Positions 6,380 to 13,085 of a stretch of DNA of 21,104 bases are shown piece by piece; the first letter of the stretch is position 1; each line of letters begins with the position of its first letter. The DNA comes from Actinomycetes bacterium. Lineage in GTDB: Bacteria; Actinomycetota; Acidimicrobiia; Acidimicrobiales; RAAP-2. The position numbers and the translations under genes were made by a program. The stretch is taken from NCBI GenBank assembly GCA_021784205.1, contig JAJXTB010000037.1, forward strand, positions 1 to 21,104, written 5' to 3'. The notes under the pieces were generated by a model. The model searched no databases, was not told where the DNA came from, and saw only the letters and a program-made list of their open reading frames with translations.

Positions 6380-7501
6380 CTAGTAGTCGAGCGCGACCGG
6401 CAGGCGGTCCGCGGACCAGCCGAGCTGGTCGATCGCGCGACGGCACGCGAAGCGATCCGTCATCCCCGCGACGTAGGCAACGGCGTCGTGAAGGGGATCG
6501 GCGCCCTCGGCGTGGTCGGGGATGAGTTCGGGCGCGCCGGCGTAGAACGTCACGAGCGCGCGCAACATCTCGATCACGGCCTCGGCCTGGTCGCGGGCCG
6601 CGCTCGTGAGATAGATGTGCTCGTAGTTGAAGGTCCGAAAGGCGGCGAGAGCCTCGGCGTGGCGCTCGTCCATGCCGATCACGCCGCGTTCGCGCGCGGT
6701 TCGCACCACGGCTGACAAGAAGGCGCCGAGCTGGCCGCCGCGGCGGGTGCCGGCCACCTCGCGCACAAGTTCGGGCAGATCACTCGCTTCGACGAGTCCC
6801 ACGGACTGGGCGTCTTCGAAGTCGTGGCAGACGTAGGCGATGCGGTCGGCCCAGCTGACGACCTCGCCCTCCAAGGTCGAAGGTGCCGGCCGCGACCAGG
6901 AGTGGTTGGCGATGCCGTCGAGGGTCTCGGCGCAAAGGTTGAGTGTGGCGAGCGACACACGCGCGCCCCACGGAGCGTGGTCGAAGCCGCCGGGCACGAA
7001 CGCGTCGAGGGCCTCTTCGCTGGCGTGCCCGCCGGGACCGTGGCCGCAGTCGTGTCCGAGGGCGATCGCCTCGGTCAGGGCCTCGTTGAGCCCCAGGGCG
7101 CGCGTGATACCCGTGGCGACCTGGGCAACCTCGAGCGCGTGGGTCAGGCGGGTGCGCACGTGGTCTTCGGGGAAGATGAAGACCTGGGTCTTGCCCGCGA
7201 GGCGGCGAAAGGCGCTCGAGTGCAAGATGCGGTCGCGGTCGCGCTCGAAGCACGTGCGGAACTCGTCGGGTTCCTCGGGTCGCAGTCGATTCCCCGCCCC
7301 GACGTCGCGTGCCGCGTCGGCGGCGAGCAGAGCGTCGAGGCGCTCTTCGCGCTCGACGCGCGTGGTGGGAACCGACTCGCCATCTCGCGAGTGGGCTCCG
7401 ATGACCGGTTGGGAGTCATGATGGGCGAGCACCACGTCGCTCGCGGCGAATCCCGCCATGGTCGCTGCCCAGCGCGCGCTGCGTTCGGAGACCTCGTCCA
7501 T
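6380..7501 (-). CDS. dgt: Deoxyguanosinetriphosphate triphosphohydrolase-like protein (dGTPase)
   Basis: A 373-residue HD-domain dNTP triphosphohydrolase, which hydrolyses dGTP (or other dNTPs) to deoxynucleoside and tripolyphosphate and so controls nucleotide pools. The metal-binding set is visible: His121 in RTRLTHALEVAQVA, His150-Asp151 in GHDCGHGPGGH, and Asp219 in SWADRIAYVCHDFEDA. RDRDRILHSSAFRRLAGKTQVF (about 87-108) is the family signature before the HD domain. About 45 residues at the N-terminus before REERLDALL are not typical of the family, so a later start is possible, though the ATG at 7501 keeps the frame open. The gene diverges from DUF3107 across about 50 bases and uses strongly GC third positions, in contrast with the block to its left. 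Confidence 0.92.
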   Translation of the reverse strand: MDEVSERSARWAATMAGFAASDVVLAHHDSQPVIGAHSRDGESVPTTRVEREERLDALLAADAARDVGAGNRLRPEEPDEFRTCFERDRDRILHSSAFRRLAGKTQVFIFPEDHVRTRLTHALEVAQVATGITRALGLNEALTEAIALGHDCGHGPGGHASEEALDAFVPGGFDHAPWGARVSLATLNLCAETLDGIANHSWSRPAPSTLEGEVVSWADRIAYVCHDFEDAQSVGLVEASDLPELVREVAGTRRGGQLGAFLSAVVRTARERGVIGMDERHAEALAAFRTFNYEHIYLTSAARDQAEAVIEMLRALVTFYAGAPELIPDHAEGADPLHDAVAYVAGMTDRFACRRAIDQLGWSADRLPVALDY

Positions 7502-7552
7502 GCTCCCATTGTGGCCCAGCGCCGTAACATGGGGTCGACAGTGGAGGACAGC

Positions 7553-7783
7553 ATGGAGATTCGTATTGGCATCGTCCAGTCGATGAGAGAGCTCGAGGTC
7601 GAACTGCCCGAGGGCACCGACCAGGATCAGATCAAGGGCGAGGTTGACGCTGCGCTCAGCTCCGGCGCAGTGCTCTGGCTGACCGACCGCAAGGGACGGC
7701 GCGTCGGCGTGCCGTCCGAGCGCGTCGCCTACGTCGAGTTCACGACCGGTAACGAGCGGGTCGTGGGATTCGGCGCCAGCTAG
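7553..7783 (+). CDS. DUF3107 family protein
   Basis: A 76-residue protein matching the small actinobacterial DUF3107 family, of which the M. tuberculosis TB9.4 protein is a member as I recall. It opens with MEIRIGIVQSMRELEVELPE, has a helix around QDQIKGEVDAAL, and ends with a hydrophobic strand pair including VPSERVAYVEF. It is soluble, has no cysteines and no known catalytic residues; function is undetermined. The start is set by a strong ribosome site (GTGGAGG at 7541-7547, 5-base spacing). The frame is open further upstream but runs antisense to dgt. The next gene starts 2 bases after its stop, so it leads an operon with the PHP and pdtaS genes. Confidence 0.9.
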   Translation: MEIRIGIVQSMRELEVELPEGTDQDQIKGEVDAALSSGAVLWLTDRKGRRVGVPSERVAYVEFTTGNERVVGFGAS

Positions 7784-7785
7784 TC

Positions 7786-8661
7786 GTGCTCGACTACCAC
7801 CTGCACCTCTGGCCGCACTCGGAGTCGTCGGTCTGGTACAAACTCGATCAGATCGCCGCCTACTGCGAGGAGGCGGCCGCCAACGGCGTGAGCGAGCTCG
7901 CCCTCACCGAGCACTCGCACCGTTTCGTCGACGTGACCAGCCTGGTGGGGCCGTTCTGGCAACGCTACGGCCACGAGCCGACCAGCCAGGTGATGGCCGA
8001 CTACTTCGACTGGCACGCGCGCAATTCCCTCGAGGACTACGTCAGCCTCGCCAAGGCCGCCAAGGACGAGGGCTTGCCAGTCAAGATCGGCCTTGAACTC
8101 GACTACTACGCGGACCAGATGGACGAGGTGTCTCAGCTCCTCGCCCAGTACCCCTTCGACGTCATCATCGGCTCCGTGCACTGGCTCGGCACCTGGGGCT
8201 TTGACGACGTGGACAACCCCATCCCGATGGCCGAGTGGAAGAGTCGTGATGTCGACGCCGCTTGGGGCGACTACGCGCGTGCGATCGGCGAGCTCGCCGC
8301 GTCGCGCGCCGTCGACGTCCTCGCTCACCCCGACCTGATCAAAGTGGCGGGCTACGTGCCCCAGGACCCGAGCGAGTTCTGGGATCGCATGAGTGAGTCA
8401 GCCGCGACGGCCGGCGTCTCGGTCGAAGTCTCCTCGGCCGGCTGGGTCAAGCCCACCGGCGAGCAGTACCCCGCCGAGGGCTTCCTCGACCGACTGGTGG
8501 CGCGCGAGGTCACCTTCACCACGGCCTCGGACGCGCACCGCCTGGCACGCGTCGGCGAGCGCGCGGGAGACCTCGCGACGCTGCTCGAGGCGCGCGGCGT
8601 GAACGAGCTCGCCTCCTACAGCGCTCGTCAGCGCCAGATGGTGCCCCTGAGAAGCCGCTAG
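7786..8661 (+). CDS. PHP-domain phosphoesterase, histidinol-phosphatase (HisK) type
   Basis: A 291-residue PHP-superfamily metal-dependent phosphoesterase. The metal ligands are in the usual order: HLH at 5-7, His43 (TEHSH), Glu104 (GLELDYY), His132 (GSVHW), His181 (LAHPD), and Asp249/His251 (SDAH). The overall length and the GSVHWLG and LAHPDLIK motifs are those of HisK-type histidinol phosphatases, so dephosphorylation of L-histidinol phosphate is the leading guess. No other histidine-pathway gene is in the window, so another small phosphate ester remains possible. The GTG start at 7786 directly precedes the first metal motif and lies 2 bases after the DUF3107 stop. Its TAG overlaps the GTG of pdtaS by one base (TAGTG), showing tight coupling. 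Confidence 0.82.
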   Translation: MLDYHLHLWPHSESSVWYKLDQIAAYCEEAAANGVSELALTEHSHRFVDVTSLVGPFWQRYGHEPTSQVMADYFDWHARNSLEDYVSLAKAAKDEGLPVKIGLELDYYADQMDEVSQLLAQYPFDVIIGSVHWLGTWGFDDVDNPIPMAEWKSRDVDAAWGDYARAIGELAASRAVDVLAHPDLIKVAGYVPQDPSEFWDRMSESAATAGVSVEVSSAGWVKPTGEQYPAEGFLDRLVAREVTFTTASDAHRLARVGERAGDLATLLEARGVNELASYSARQRQMVPLRSR

Positions 8662-10139
8662 TGGCGACGCTCGGCGAACTGGCGAGCCAACGCGCGGGCC
8701 TCTCCGCGGGCGCCACCGACCACCTCGGGCGCCTCATCGCGTCCTGGTCGCTGCTCGCGGACCTCTCGTTCTCGGACATGGTGCTGATGGCGCGCACCGC
8801 CGGTGGCACGCAGAGCGAGAGTTTTATCGTGCTGGGCCAGCTGCGACCCAACAACCGCTCGACCATGATCAACGACGACCTCGTGGGCACGACGCATCGC
8901 CCCGAGGACTGGCCACTGGTGCGAGAGGCCTTCGAGCGGGGCGAGCGCGTTGTCGGCGAAGCCCCCGTCGGTGAGATCGGACTGGTACCCGTGTGGTGCG
9001 TGCCGGTGCGTTACGACGACGCGGTGGTGGCGGTGATGGTGCGTCTCCAGGGCCCCCTGCGTGGTCCGGCGTCGCTCTATGAGCAGGCCTACCTGTCGAT
9101 ATTCGAGCGCCTGTGTGACATGGTGGCCGACGCGACGTTCCCCTTCCGCGAGGACGACGTGGCCGGGCCGGGCATGCCGCGCGTGGGCGACGGCATCATG
9201 CTCCTTGACGCGCGCGGATCGATCGAGTTCGCGACCCCCAACGCGGCCAACGCCCTGCACCGCCTCGGCATCTACGCCTCGAGCGAGGGGCGCACGCTGC
9301 CCGAGCTTGGTCTACGGGTGCGGGTCGTTGAGCGATCGTTGGCCTACGCGATCCCGGCCATGGAGGAGATCGACCGCGGGCACGACGTGGCGATCCTCTT
9401 TCAGAGCGTGCCGCTGCTCGCCCACCAGGTCGTGACCGGCGTTCTGATCCTGCTGCGCGACGTGTCGGACCTGCGTCACTTGAACCGCATGGTGCTGAAC
9501 AAGGAGGCGGCGGTGCGCGAAGTGCACCACCGCGTGAAGAACAACCTGCAGACGATCTCGTCGCTACTGCGCCTCCAGGCGCGGCGCAGCGACGAGGACG
9601 AGACCCGCGTCGCCCTCCTCGAGGCCGAGCGGCGCGTGCGCTCCATCGCCGTCGTTCACGAGGTTCTCTCGCGAGAACCGGGCGAGGAGGTTGTCTTCGA
9701 TGAGATCGTGCGCTCGCTGGTGATGTTGGTTGAAGATACCGTGCTGGCGCTGCACCCGGTGGAGATCGTGGTCAACGGCGAGCTGGGCACCCTGCCGACG
9801 GACCTCGCCACGCCGCTCGCCGTGGCGCTGGCCGAACTGTTGACCAACGCGGTCGAGCACGCCTTTACCGAGTTTGACGACGTGGACCAGGGTCACGTCG
9901 GTGTGGTGACGCTCAACCTTCGCGTCGACGCCGACACCGCAGTCGCCGAGATCCGCGACAACGGTCGCGGTCTCGGTGAGGAGTTCAGCCTCGAGGTCCC
10001 CACGAGCCTCGGACTGTCCATTGTGCGCGACATCATCCGCGCGCAGTTGCACGGCACCATCGAGATGCGTTCGATCGAGCCCGCGCTCGGCGGCGGCACG
10101 TATGTGCGCGTCGCCGTCCCGACGCAGCCACAGATCTAG
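8661..10139 (+). CDS. pdtaS: PdtaS-type cytosolic sensor histidine kinase
   Basis: A 492-residue soluble kinase of the HisKA_2/HWE-like type. No membrane segment is visible. The order is an N-terminal GAF-like sensor (about 15-160), a PAS-like domain (about 175-275), the dimerisation/phosphoacceptor region with HHRVKNNLQTISSLLRLQAR at 289-308, and an HATPase domain with N-box ELLTNAVEH (392-400), DNGRGL (433-438) and SLGLSIV (449-455). This matches mycobacterial PdtaS, which phosphorylates the ANTAR-domain RNA-binding regulator PdtaR. No PdtaR gene is in this window, so it must be elsewhere. The GTG start overlaps the PHP gene stop. Its 3' end overlaps whiB1 by four bases; the pairing of pdtaS with whiB1 is also the arrangement in M. 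tuberculosis (Rv3220c/Rv3219). Confidence 0.9.
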   Translation: MATLGELASQRAGLSAGATDHLGRLIASWSLLADLSFSDMVLMARTAGGTQSESFIVLGQLRPNNRSTMINDDLVGTTHRPEDWPLVREAFERGERVVGEAPVGEIGLVPVWCVPVRYDDAVVAVMVRLQGPLRGPASLYEQAYLSIFERLCDMVADATFPFREDDVAGPGMPRVGDGIMLLDARGSIEFATPNAANALHRLGIYASSEGRTLPELGLRVRVVERSLAYAIPAMEEIDRGHDVAILFQSVPLLAHQVVTGVLILLRDVSDLRHLNRMVLNKEAAVREVHHRVKNNLQTISSLLRLQARRSDEDETRVALLEAERRVRSIAVVHEVLSREPGEEVVFDEIVRSLVMLVEDTVLALHPVEIVVNGELGTLPTDLATPLAVALAELLTNAVEHAFTEFDDVDQGHVGVVTLNLRVDADTAVAEIRDNGRGLGEEFSLEVPTSLGLSIVRDIIRAQLHGTIEMRSIEPALGGGTYVRVAVPTQPQI

Positions 10140-10432
10140 CTGGCGTTCGCGCGCCGACGCGCCGCGAGCCACTGCTTGCGCAGCTTGCGGCGCTCGTCCT
10201 CGGTCGTGCCACCCCACACGCCCGATTCCTGGTTGGTCGCCAGGGCGAACTCCAGGCAGTACTTCTGGGCCTCGCAGCGGTCACAGACCCGCTTGGCTGA
10301 CTCGATCTGGTCCGTCGCCCCACCCGTGGTACCCACGGGGAAGAACAGGTCCGGTTCCGTATCGCGACACGCCGCGTGGCTTCGCCAATCCGCGTCGTCC
10401 CACGCGTGGGTGCGGTTCCAAATTAACGACAT
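10136..10432 (-). CDS. whiB1: WhiB1-type Fe-S transcription regulator
   Basis: A 98-residue Wbl protein. The four [4Fe-4S] ligands are Cys22 (AACRD), Cys50, Cys53 (CDRC) and Cys59 (YCLEFAL), followed by the GVWGG turn at 71-75 and a basic C-terminal tail (RRKLRKQWLAARRRANAS). In Actinobacteria these proteins bind the primary sigma factor and lose activity when the cluster reacts with nitric oxide. Assignment to the WhiB1 group rests on length, the GVWGGTTEDERR motif and the pdtaS neighbour. The ATG at 10432 has an AAAGGA ribosome site. A promoter and a leader hairpin lie upstream and are listed separately. The last four bases, CTAG, also contain the stop codon of pdtaS. Confidence 0.93.
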   Translation of the reverse strand: MSLIWNRTHAWDDADWRSHAACRDTEPDLFFPVGTTGGATDQIESAKRVCDRCEAQKYCLEFALATNQESGVWGGTTEDERRKLRKQWLAARRRANAS

Positions 10433-10468
10433 GACAATTCCTTTACAATCTCGTCCAGACAGCCGTGT

Positions 10469-10488
10469 CGTACGGACTCATCTGTACG
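10469..10488 (-). promoter_or_regulatory. Hairpin in the whiB1 5' leader
   Basis: CGTACGGA and TCTGTACG form an 8-bp stem (one G-T pair) with a four-base loop, next to a run of seven G/C at 10488-10494. With transcription from the promoter at 10502-10530 the start is near 10495, so the hairpin would sit at the very 5' end of the whiB1 leader. It could stabilise the mRNA or be a protein-binding site at the initiation region. Confidence 0.45.
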
Positions 10489-10501
10489 GGGGGGAACTCG
10501 A

Positions 10502-10530
10502 ATTTTAGTGAACAATGTGTTAAAAAACAA
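10502..10530 (-). promoter_or_regulatory. Promoter of whiB1
   Basis: On the minus strand, TTGTTT (10530-10525), a 17-base spacer, then TAAAAT (10507-10502). The -10 matches 5 of 6 sigma-70-type consensus bases and the spacing is ideal. It predicts a leader of about 60 bases before the ATG, with a proper ribosome site. The surrounding DNA is the most AT-rich in this part of the window. Confidence 0.6.
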
Positions 10531-10539
10531 GGGCTTGGC

Positions 10540-10559
10540 AAGGATTTTCAAGGGTTTTC
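10540..10559 (+). repeat. Imperfect tandem decamer
   Basis: AAGGATTTTC followed directly by AAGGGTTTTC, differing at one base. CAAGGG also occurs at 10528-10533. The phased copies lie between whiB1 and the glycerophosphodiesterase gene and would place two identical half-sites one helical turn apart, as at a regulator binding site. Confidence 0.35.
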
Positions 10560-10577
10560 GACCTCGATGGCCCTCTC

Positions 10578-11264
10578 GTGACTAAAGTCGTCGCCCACCG
10601 GGGCCTGCACCGGAGCGAGCGCGAAAACACCGTGGCCGCCTTCGCGGCGGCTCGTGAGGTCGGCGTCGACGGCGTCGAGCTCGACGTGCGCGCCGGCTCT
10701 GACGGGGTTCTGGTCGTGCACCACGACCCCGCGCTCGACGAGCTGGTCATCGCCGATCACCCGGCCGCGGCCCTGCCCGACTACGTCGCGAGGCTCTCGG
10801 AGGCTCTCGGCGCGTGCGGTGACCTCGAGGTGAACGTCGAGATCAAGATGGACGCCTACGGGGCCCACGACCCGCGTCGGGCGCCATTCATCGAGCGCGT
10901 AGTGGCCTCCGTCGACGCGCTGGGGCTGGGTGCGCGGGTTCTCTATTCGAGCTTTGATGAGCCGACATGCCGTTACCTGCGCGAGGTCGCGCCGGCGAGT
11001 GCGGTGGGCCTGCTGCTCGACGACGCCGACGACGCGCGCGAGGCTCTCGTCGGCGCGGTGGCGGCGGGCTACACCGCGCTGCACCCCTACTTTCGCACCG
11101 TCACCCCTGACGTCGTGGCCGACGTGCACGCCGCGGGTCTGGCCCTGAACGTCTGGACGCCCAACGAGCGCGATGACCTCGCCCGTCTTCTCGACTGGGG
11201 GGTCGACGCGGTCATCACGGACGACCCCGCACTGGCCCTCGCCCTGCGCGACGGGCGAATTTGA
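10578..11264 (+). CDS. Glycerophosphodiester phosphodiesterase (GDPD/UgpQ family)
   Basis: A 228-residue GDPD-family TIM barrel that would cleave glycerophosphodiesters to sn-glycerol 3-phosphate and an alcohol. Visible motifs are HRG at 7-9, ENT at 16-18, ELDV at 34-37 (metal ligands Glu34, Asp36), HHDP at 48-51, the EIK motif near 88-90, NVWTPN near 190 and the closing ITDDP. The catalytic and metal residues are complete. There is no signal peptide, so it acts in the cytoplasm on imported or recycled diesters. The GTG start at 10578 leads straight into the first strand and HRG motif. The stop codon TGA at 11262-11264 is embedded in the -35-like TTGACT of the etfB promoter, so the gene is probably transcribed separately from etfBA. 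Confidence 0.9.
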   Translation: MTKVVAHRGLHRSERENTVAAFAAAREVGVDGVELDVRAGSDGVLVVHHDPALDELVIADHPAAALPDYVARLSEALGACGDLEVNVEIKMDAYGAHDPRRAPFIERVVASVDALGLGARVLYSSFDEPTCRYLREVAPASAVGLLLDDADDAREALVGAVAAGYTALHPYFRTVTPDVVADVHAAGLALNVWTPNERDDLARLLDWGVDAVITDDPALALALRDGRI

Positions 11265-11287
11265 CTCTCTCTCGGGTGGCCTAGATT
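11261..11287 (+). promoter_or_regulatory. Promoter of etfBA, apparently leaderless
   Basis: TTGACT (11261-11266), a 15-base spacer and TAGATT (11282-11287), followed by exactly seven bases and the ATG at 11295. The -35 overlaps the stop codon of the preceding gene. No ribosome site is present, which fits a leaderless transcript. Confidence 0.5.
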
Positions 11288-11294
11288 GGGCGTC

Positions 11295-12065
11295 ATGAAC
11301 GTTGTGGTGTGTGCGAAGCAGATTCCGGATCCGGCGGCGCCCCAGTCTTTGGAGGCCTCGAACAACCTGAATCGGAGCGGGAAACTCATTTTGGACGAGG
11401 CCGATACCTACGGCGTCGAGATGGCTCTGCAACTCGTTGACGCGGCCGGCTCGGGCGAGGTGACCGTGGTCTCGATGGGCTCGGCGGCCGACGTGGCGGG
11501 ACTTCGCAACGCGCTCGCCATGGGCGCGGCCAAGGCCGTCATCGTCTCCGACGACGCCCTGCGCGGCGCGGACGCGCTGACGACGGCGAAGGTGCTCGCC
11601 GCGGCGATCGGACGGCTCGAGCCGGACCTGGTGCTTGCGGCCACCGAGTCCTCCGACGGCTACACCGGCACTCTGCCGGTCCAGCTGGCCGAGCTGCTCG
11701 ACCTGCCCTCGATCACCTTCGCCAAGAAGGTCACGGTCAACGGCGCGACGATCAACGTCGAGCGCCAGACCGAGGCGGGATATGACGAAGTCACCGCGCC
11801 GCTGCCGGCCGTCGTGACGGTCACCGCAGGCGTCGTCGAGCCGCGCTACGCGTCCTTCAAGGGCATCATGGCCGCCAAGTCCAAGCCCGTTGAGATCCTC
11901 TCGGTCGCCGACCTCGGGCTCAGCGACGTCGTGGCCGCCGGGACGGGACAGGAGGTGACCCGAGTGGTCGCCGCCGAGGCGCGCCAGTCGGGTGAGAAGT
12001 ACGTCGACGACGGCGAAGGGGCCCAGAAGATCGTCGCCTTCCTCGAATCGATCAAGGTCATCTAG
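11295..12065 (+). CDS. etfB: Electron transfer flavoprotein beta subunit
   Basis: A 256-residue EtfB. With EtfA it forms a soluble heterodimer that carries electrons from acyl-CoA and related dehydrogenases to the membrane quinone pool. Family features are MNVVVCAKQIPDP at the start, the D...Y..E.AL helix, VVSMG, the AMP-binding ATESSDGYTGTLP (about 117-129), and YDEVTAPLPAVVTV with PRY.S.KGIM.AK near the C-terminus. The ATG at 11295 is preferred to the TTG at 11286, because the TTG sits in the -10 box. The stop is 8 bases before etfA, and AGGAGA at the stop serves as the etfA ribosome site, so the two are co-transcribed. Confidence 0.95.
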   Translation: MNVVVCAKQIPDPAAPQSLEASNNLNRSGKLILDEADTYGVEMALQLVDAAGSGEVTVVSMGSAADVAGLRNALAMGAAKAVIVSDDALRGADALTTAKVLAAAIGRLEPDLVLAATESSDGYTGTLPVQLAELLDLPSITFAKKVTVNGATINVERQTEAGYDEVTAPLPAVVTVTAGVVEPRYASFKGIMAAKSKPVEILSVADLGLSDVVAAGTGQEVTRVVAAEARQSGEKYVDDGEGAQKIVAFLESIKVI

Positions 12066-12073
12066 GAGACATC

Positions 12074-13039
12074 ATGACGCTCACCTCCCTCTGGGTTCTG
12101 GCCGAGCCGAGCAACGGCTCGCTTGCGACCGGCTCTCTCGAACTGCTCAGCGCGGCGCGCGGCCTCGCCGCCAACGTCGCGGCGATCACCTGGGGTGACG
12201 CGAGCACCGTGGCCGGCCTCGCCGGCGAGTACGGCGCGAGCACGCTCTACAGCGTTGGCGACCTCGGCGGCGCCCTGCCCGGCGCGCCGGTCGCCAGCGC
12301 CATCGCGCGCCTGGTTGAGACCTACGGCGCCCCCGACGCGATCCTCATCCCCACCAGCTACGACGGCCGTGACGTCGCGGGACGCCTCTCGGCCAAGCTC
12401 AATCGCACGGTGCTGACCAACGTGACCGGACTGGCCGACAACGGCGGGCTCGAGACCGAGCACCCGATCTTCGGCGGCTCCCAGTCGGCCTTCGCTCGCT
12501 TCACCGGCGAAGCCCCCGGCATCGTCGTGGTGCGCGCGAAGTCCTTCGCCGCGGAGTCCGCCGCCGGTGCGCCGGCCGCCATCGTCGAGGCGCCGACCGG
12601 CGAGCTCGGCGCGAGCGGGGCCGCACGCGTGGTGGCCAGTCACGTCGAAGAACGCACCGGCCCCCAGCTCGAAGACGCCGCCGTAGTCGTCTCGGGCGGG
12701 CGCGGGCTGGGCAGCGCGGACAAGTACGCGATGATCGAAGAGCTGGCCGGGCTGTTGAAGGGTGCGGCCGGCGCGAGCCGCGCCATCGTGGACGCCGGCT
12801 GGGTGCCCTACTCGCGTCAGGTCGGCCAGACGGGAAAGACCGTCAAGCCGACGGTCTACCTGGCCTGTGCGATCTCGGGCGCCACCCAGCACATGGTGGG
12901 CATGAAGGGCTCGAAGAACATCGTGGCCGTCAACAAGGACCCCGACGCGCCGATCTTCCAGATCGCCGACCTGGGCATCGTGGGCGACGTGAACACCGTC
13001 CTGCCGGCCCTGATCGAGGCGCTGCGCCAGCGGGCCTAG
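12074..13039 (+). CDS. etfA: Electron transfer flavoprotein alpha subunit
   Basis: A 321-residue EtfA, the FAD-binding partner of EtfB. The N-terminal domain (1-190) is the usual adenine-nucleotide-hydrolase-like fold with [11 protein letters not shown] at about 90-100. The C-terminal FAD domain has SGGRG at 207-211, the signature [11 protein letters not shown] at 249-259, [11 protein letters not shown] at 267-277 and [11 protein letters not shown] at 285-295. All expected flavin contacts are present. An AGGAG ribosome site overlaps the etfB stop region. No dehydrogenase or ETF:quinone oxidoreductase gene is adjacent, so its partners are encoded elsewhere. A GC-rich hairpin follows the stop codon and may end the etfBA message. 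Confidence 0.96.
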   Translation: MTLTSLWVLAEPSNGSLATGSLELLSAARGLAANVAAITWGDASTVAGLAGEYGASTLYSVGDLGGALPGAPVASAIARLVETYGAPDAILIPTSYDGRDVAGRLSAKLNRTVLTNVTGLADNGGLETEHPIFGGSQSAFARFTGEAPGIVVVRAKSFAAESAAGAPAAIVEAPTGELGASGAARVVASHVEERTGPQLEDAAVVVSGGRGLGSADKYAMIEELAGLLKGAAGASRAIVDAGWVPYSRQVGQTGKTVKPTVYLACAISGATQHMVGMKGSKNIVAVNKDPDAPIFQIADLGIVGDVNTVLPALIEALRQRA

Positions 13040-13046
13040 CCCGATG

Positions 13047-13061
13047 CGGCCCTCAGGGCCG
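13047..13061 (+). terminator. GC-rich hairpin after etfA
   Basis: CGGCCC, TCA, GGGCCG forms a perfect 6-bp stem 8 bases after the etfA stop. There is no T-run. It is placed as a transcript-end or 3'-stabilising hairpin for etfBA, just before the MFS gene promoter. Confidence 0.45.
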
Positions 13062-13070
13062 GGTCGTCCG

Positions 13071-13076
13071 TAGGCT
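13071..13076 (+). promoter_or_regulatory. Candidate -10 box of the MFS gene
   Basis: TAGGCT matches the TANNNT -10 pattern and ends nine bases before the GTG start at 13086. The predicted transcription start is within a few bases of the start codon, and no ribosome site is visible. No convincing -35. Confidence 0.35.
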
Positions 13077-13085
13077 GACACCATC

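Noticed and set aside
6824..7783. Long plus-strand open frame across the dgt region, joined in frame to DUF3107
   Set aside because: The first part is antisense to dgt, whose HD motifs are unmistakable, and its translation lacks any family pattern. Only the part from the ATG at 7553, with a strong ribosome site, is a gene.
10501..10530. CRP-type operator at the whiB1 promoter, as known in M. tuberculosis
   Set aside because: The GTGAAC...TGTGTT text here does not form the TGTGA-N6-TCACA palindrome.
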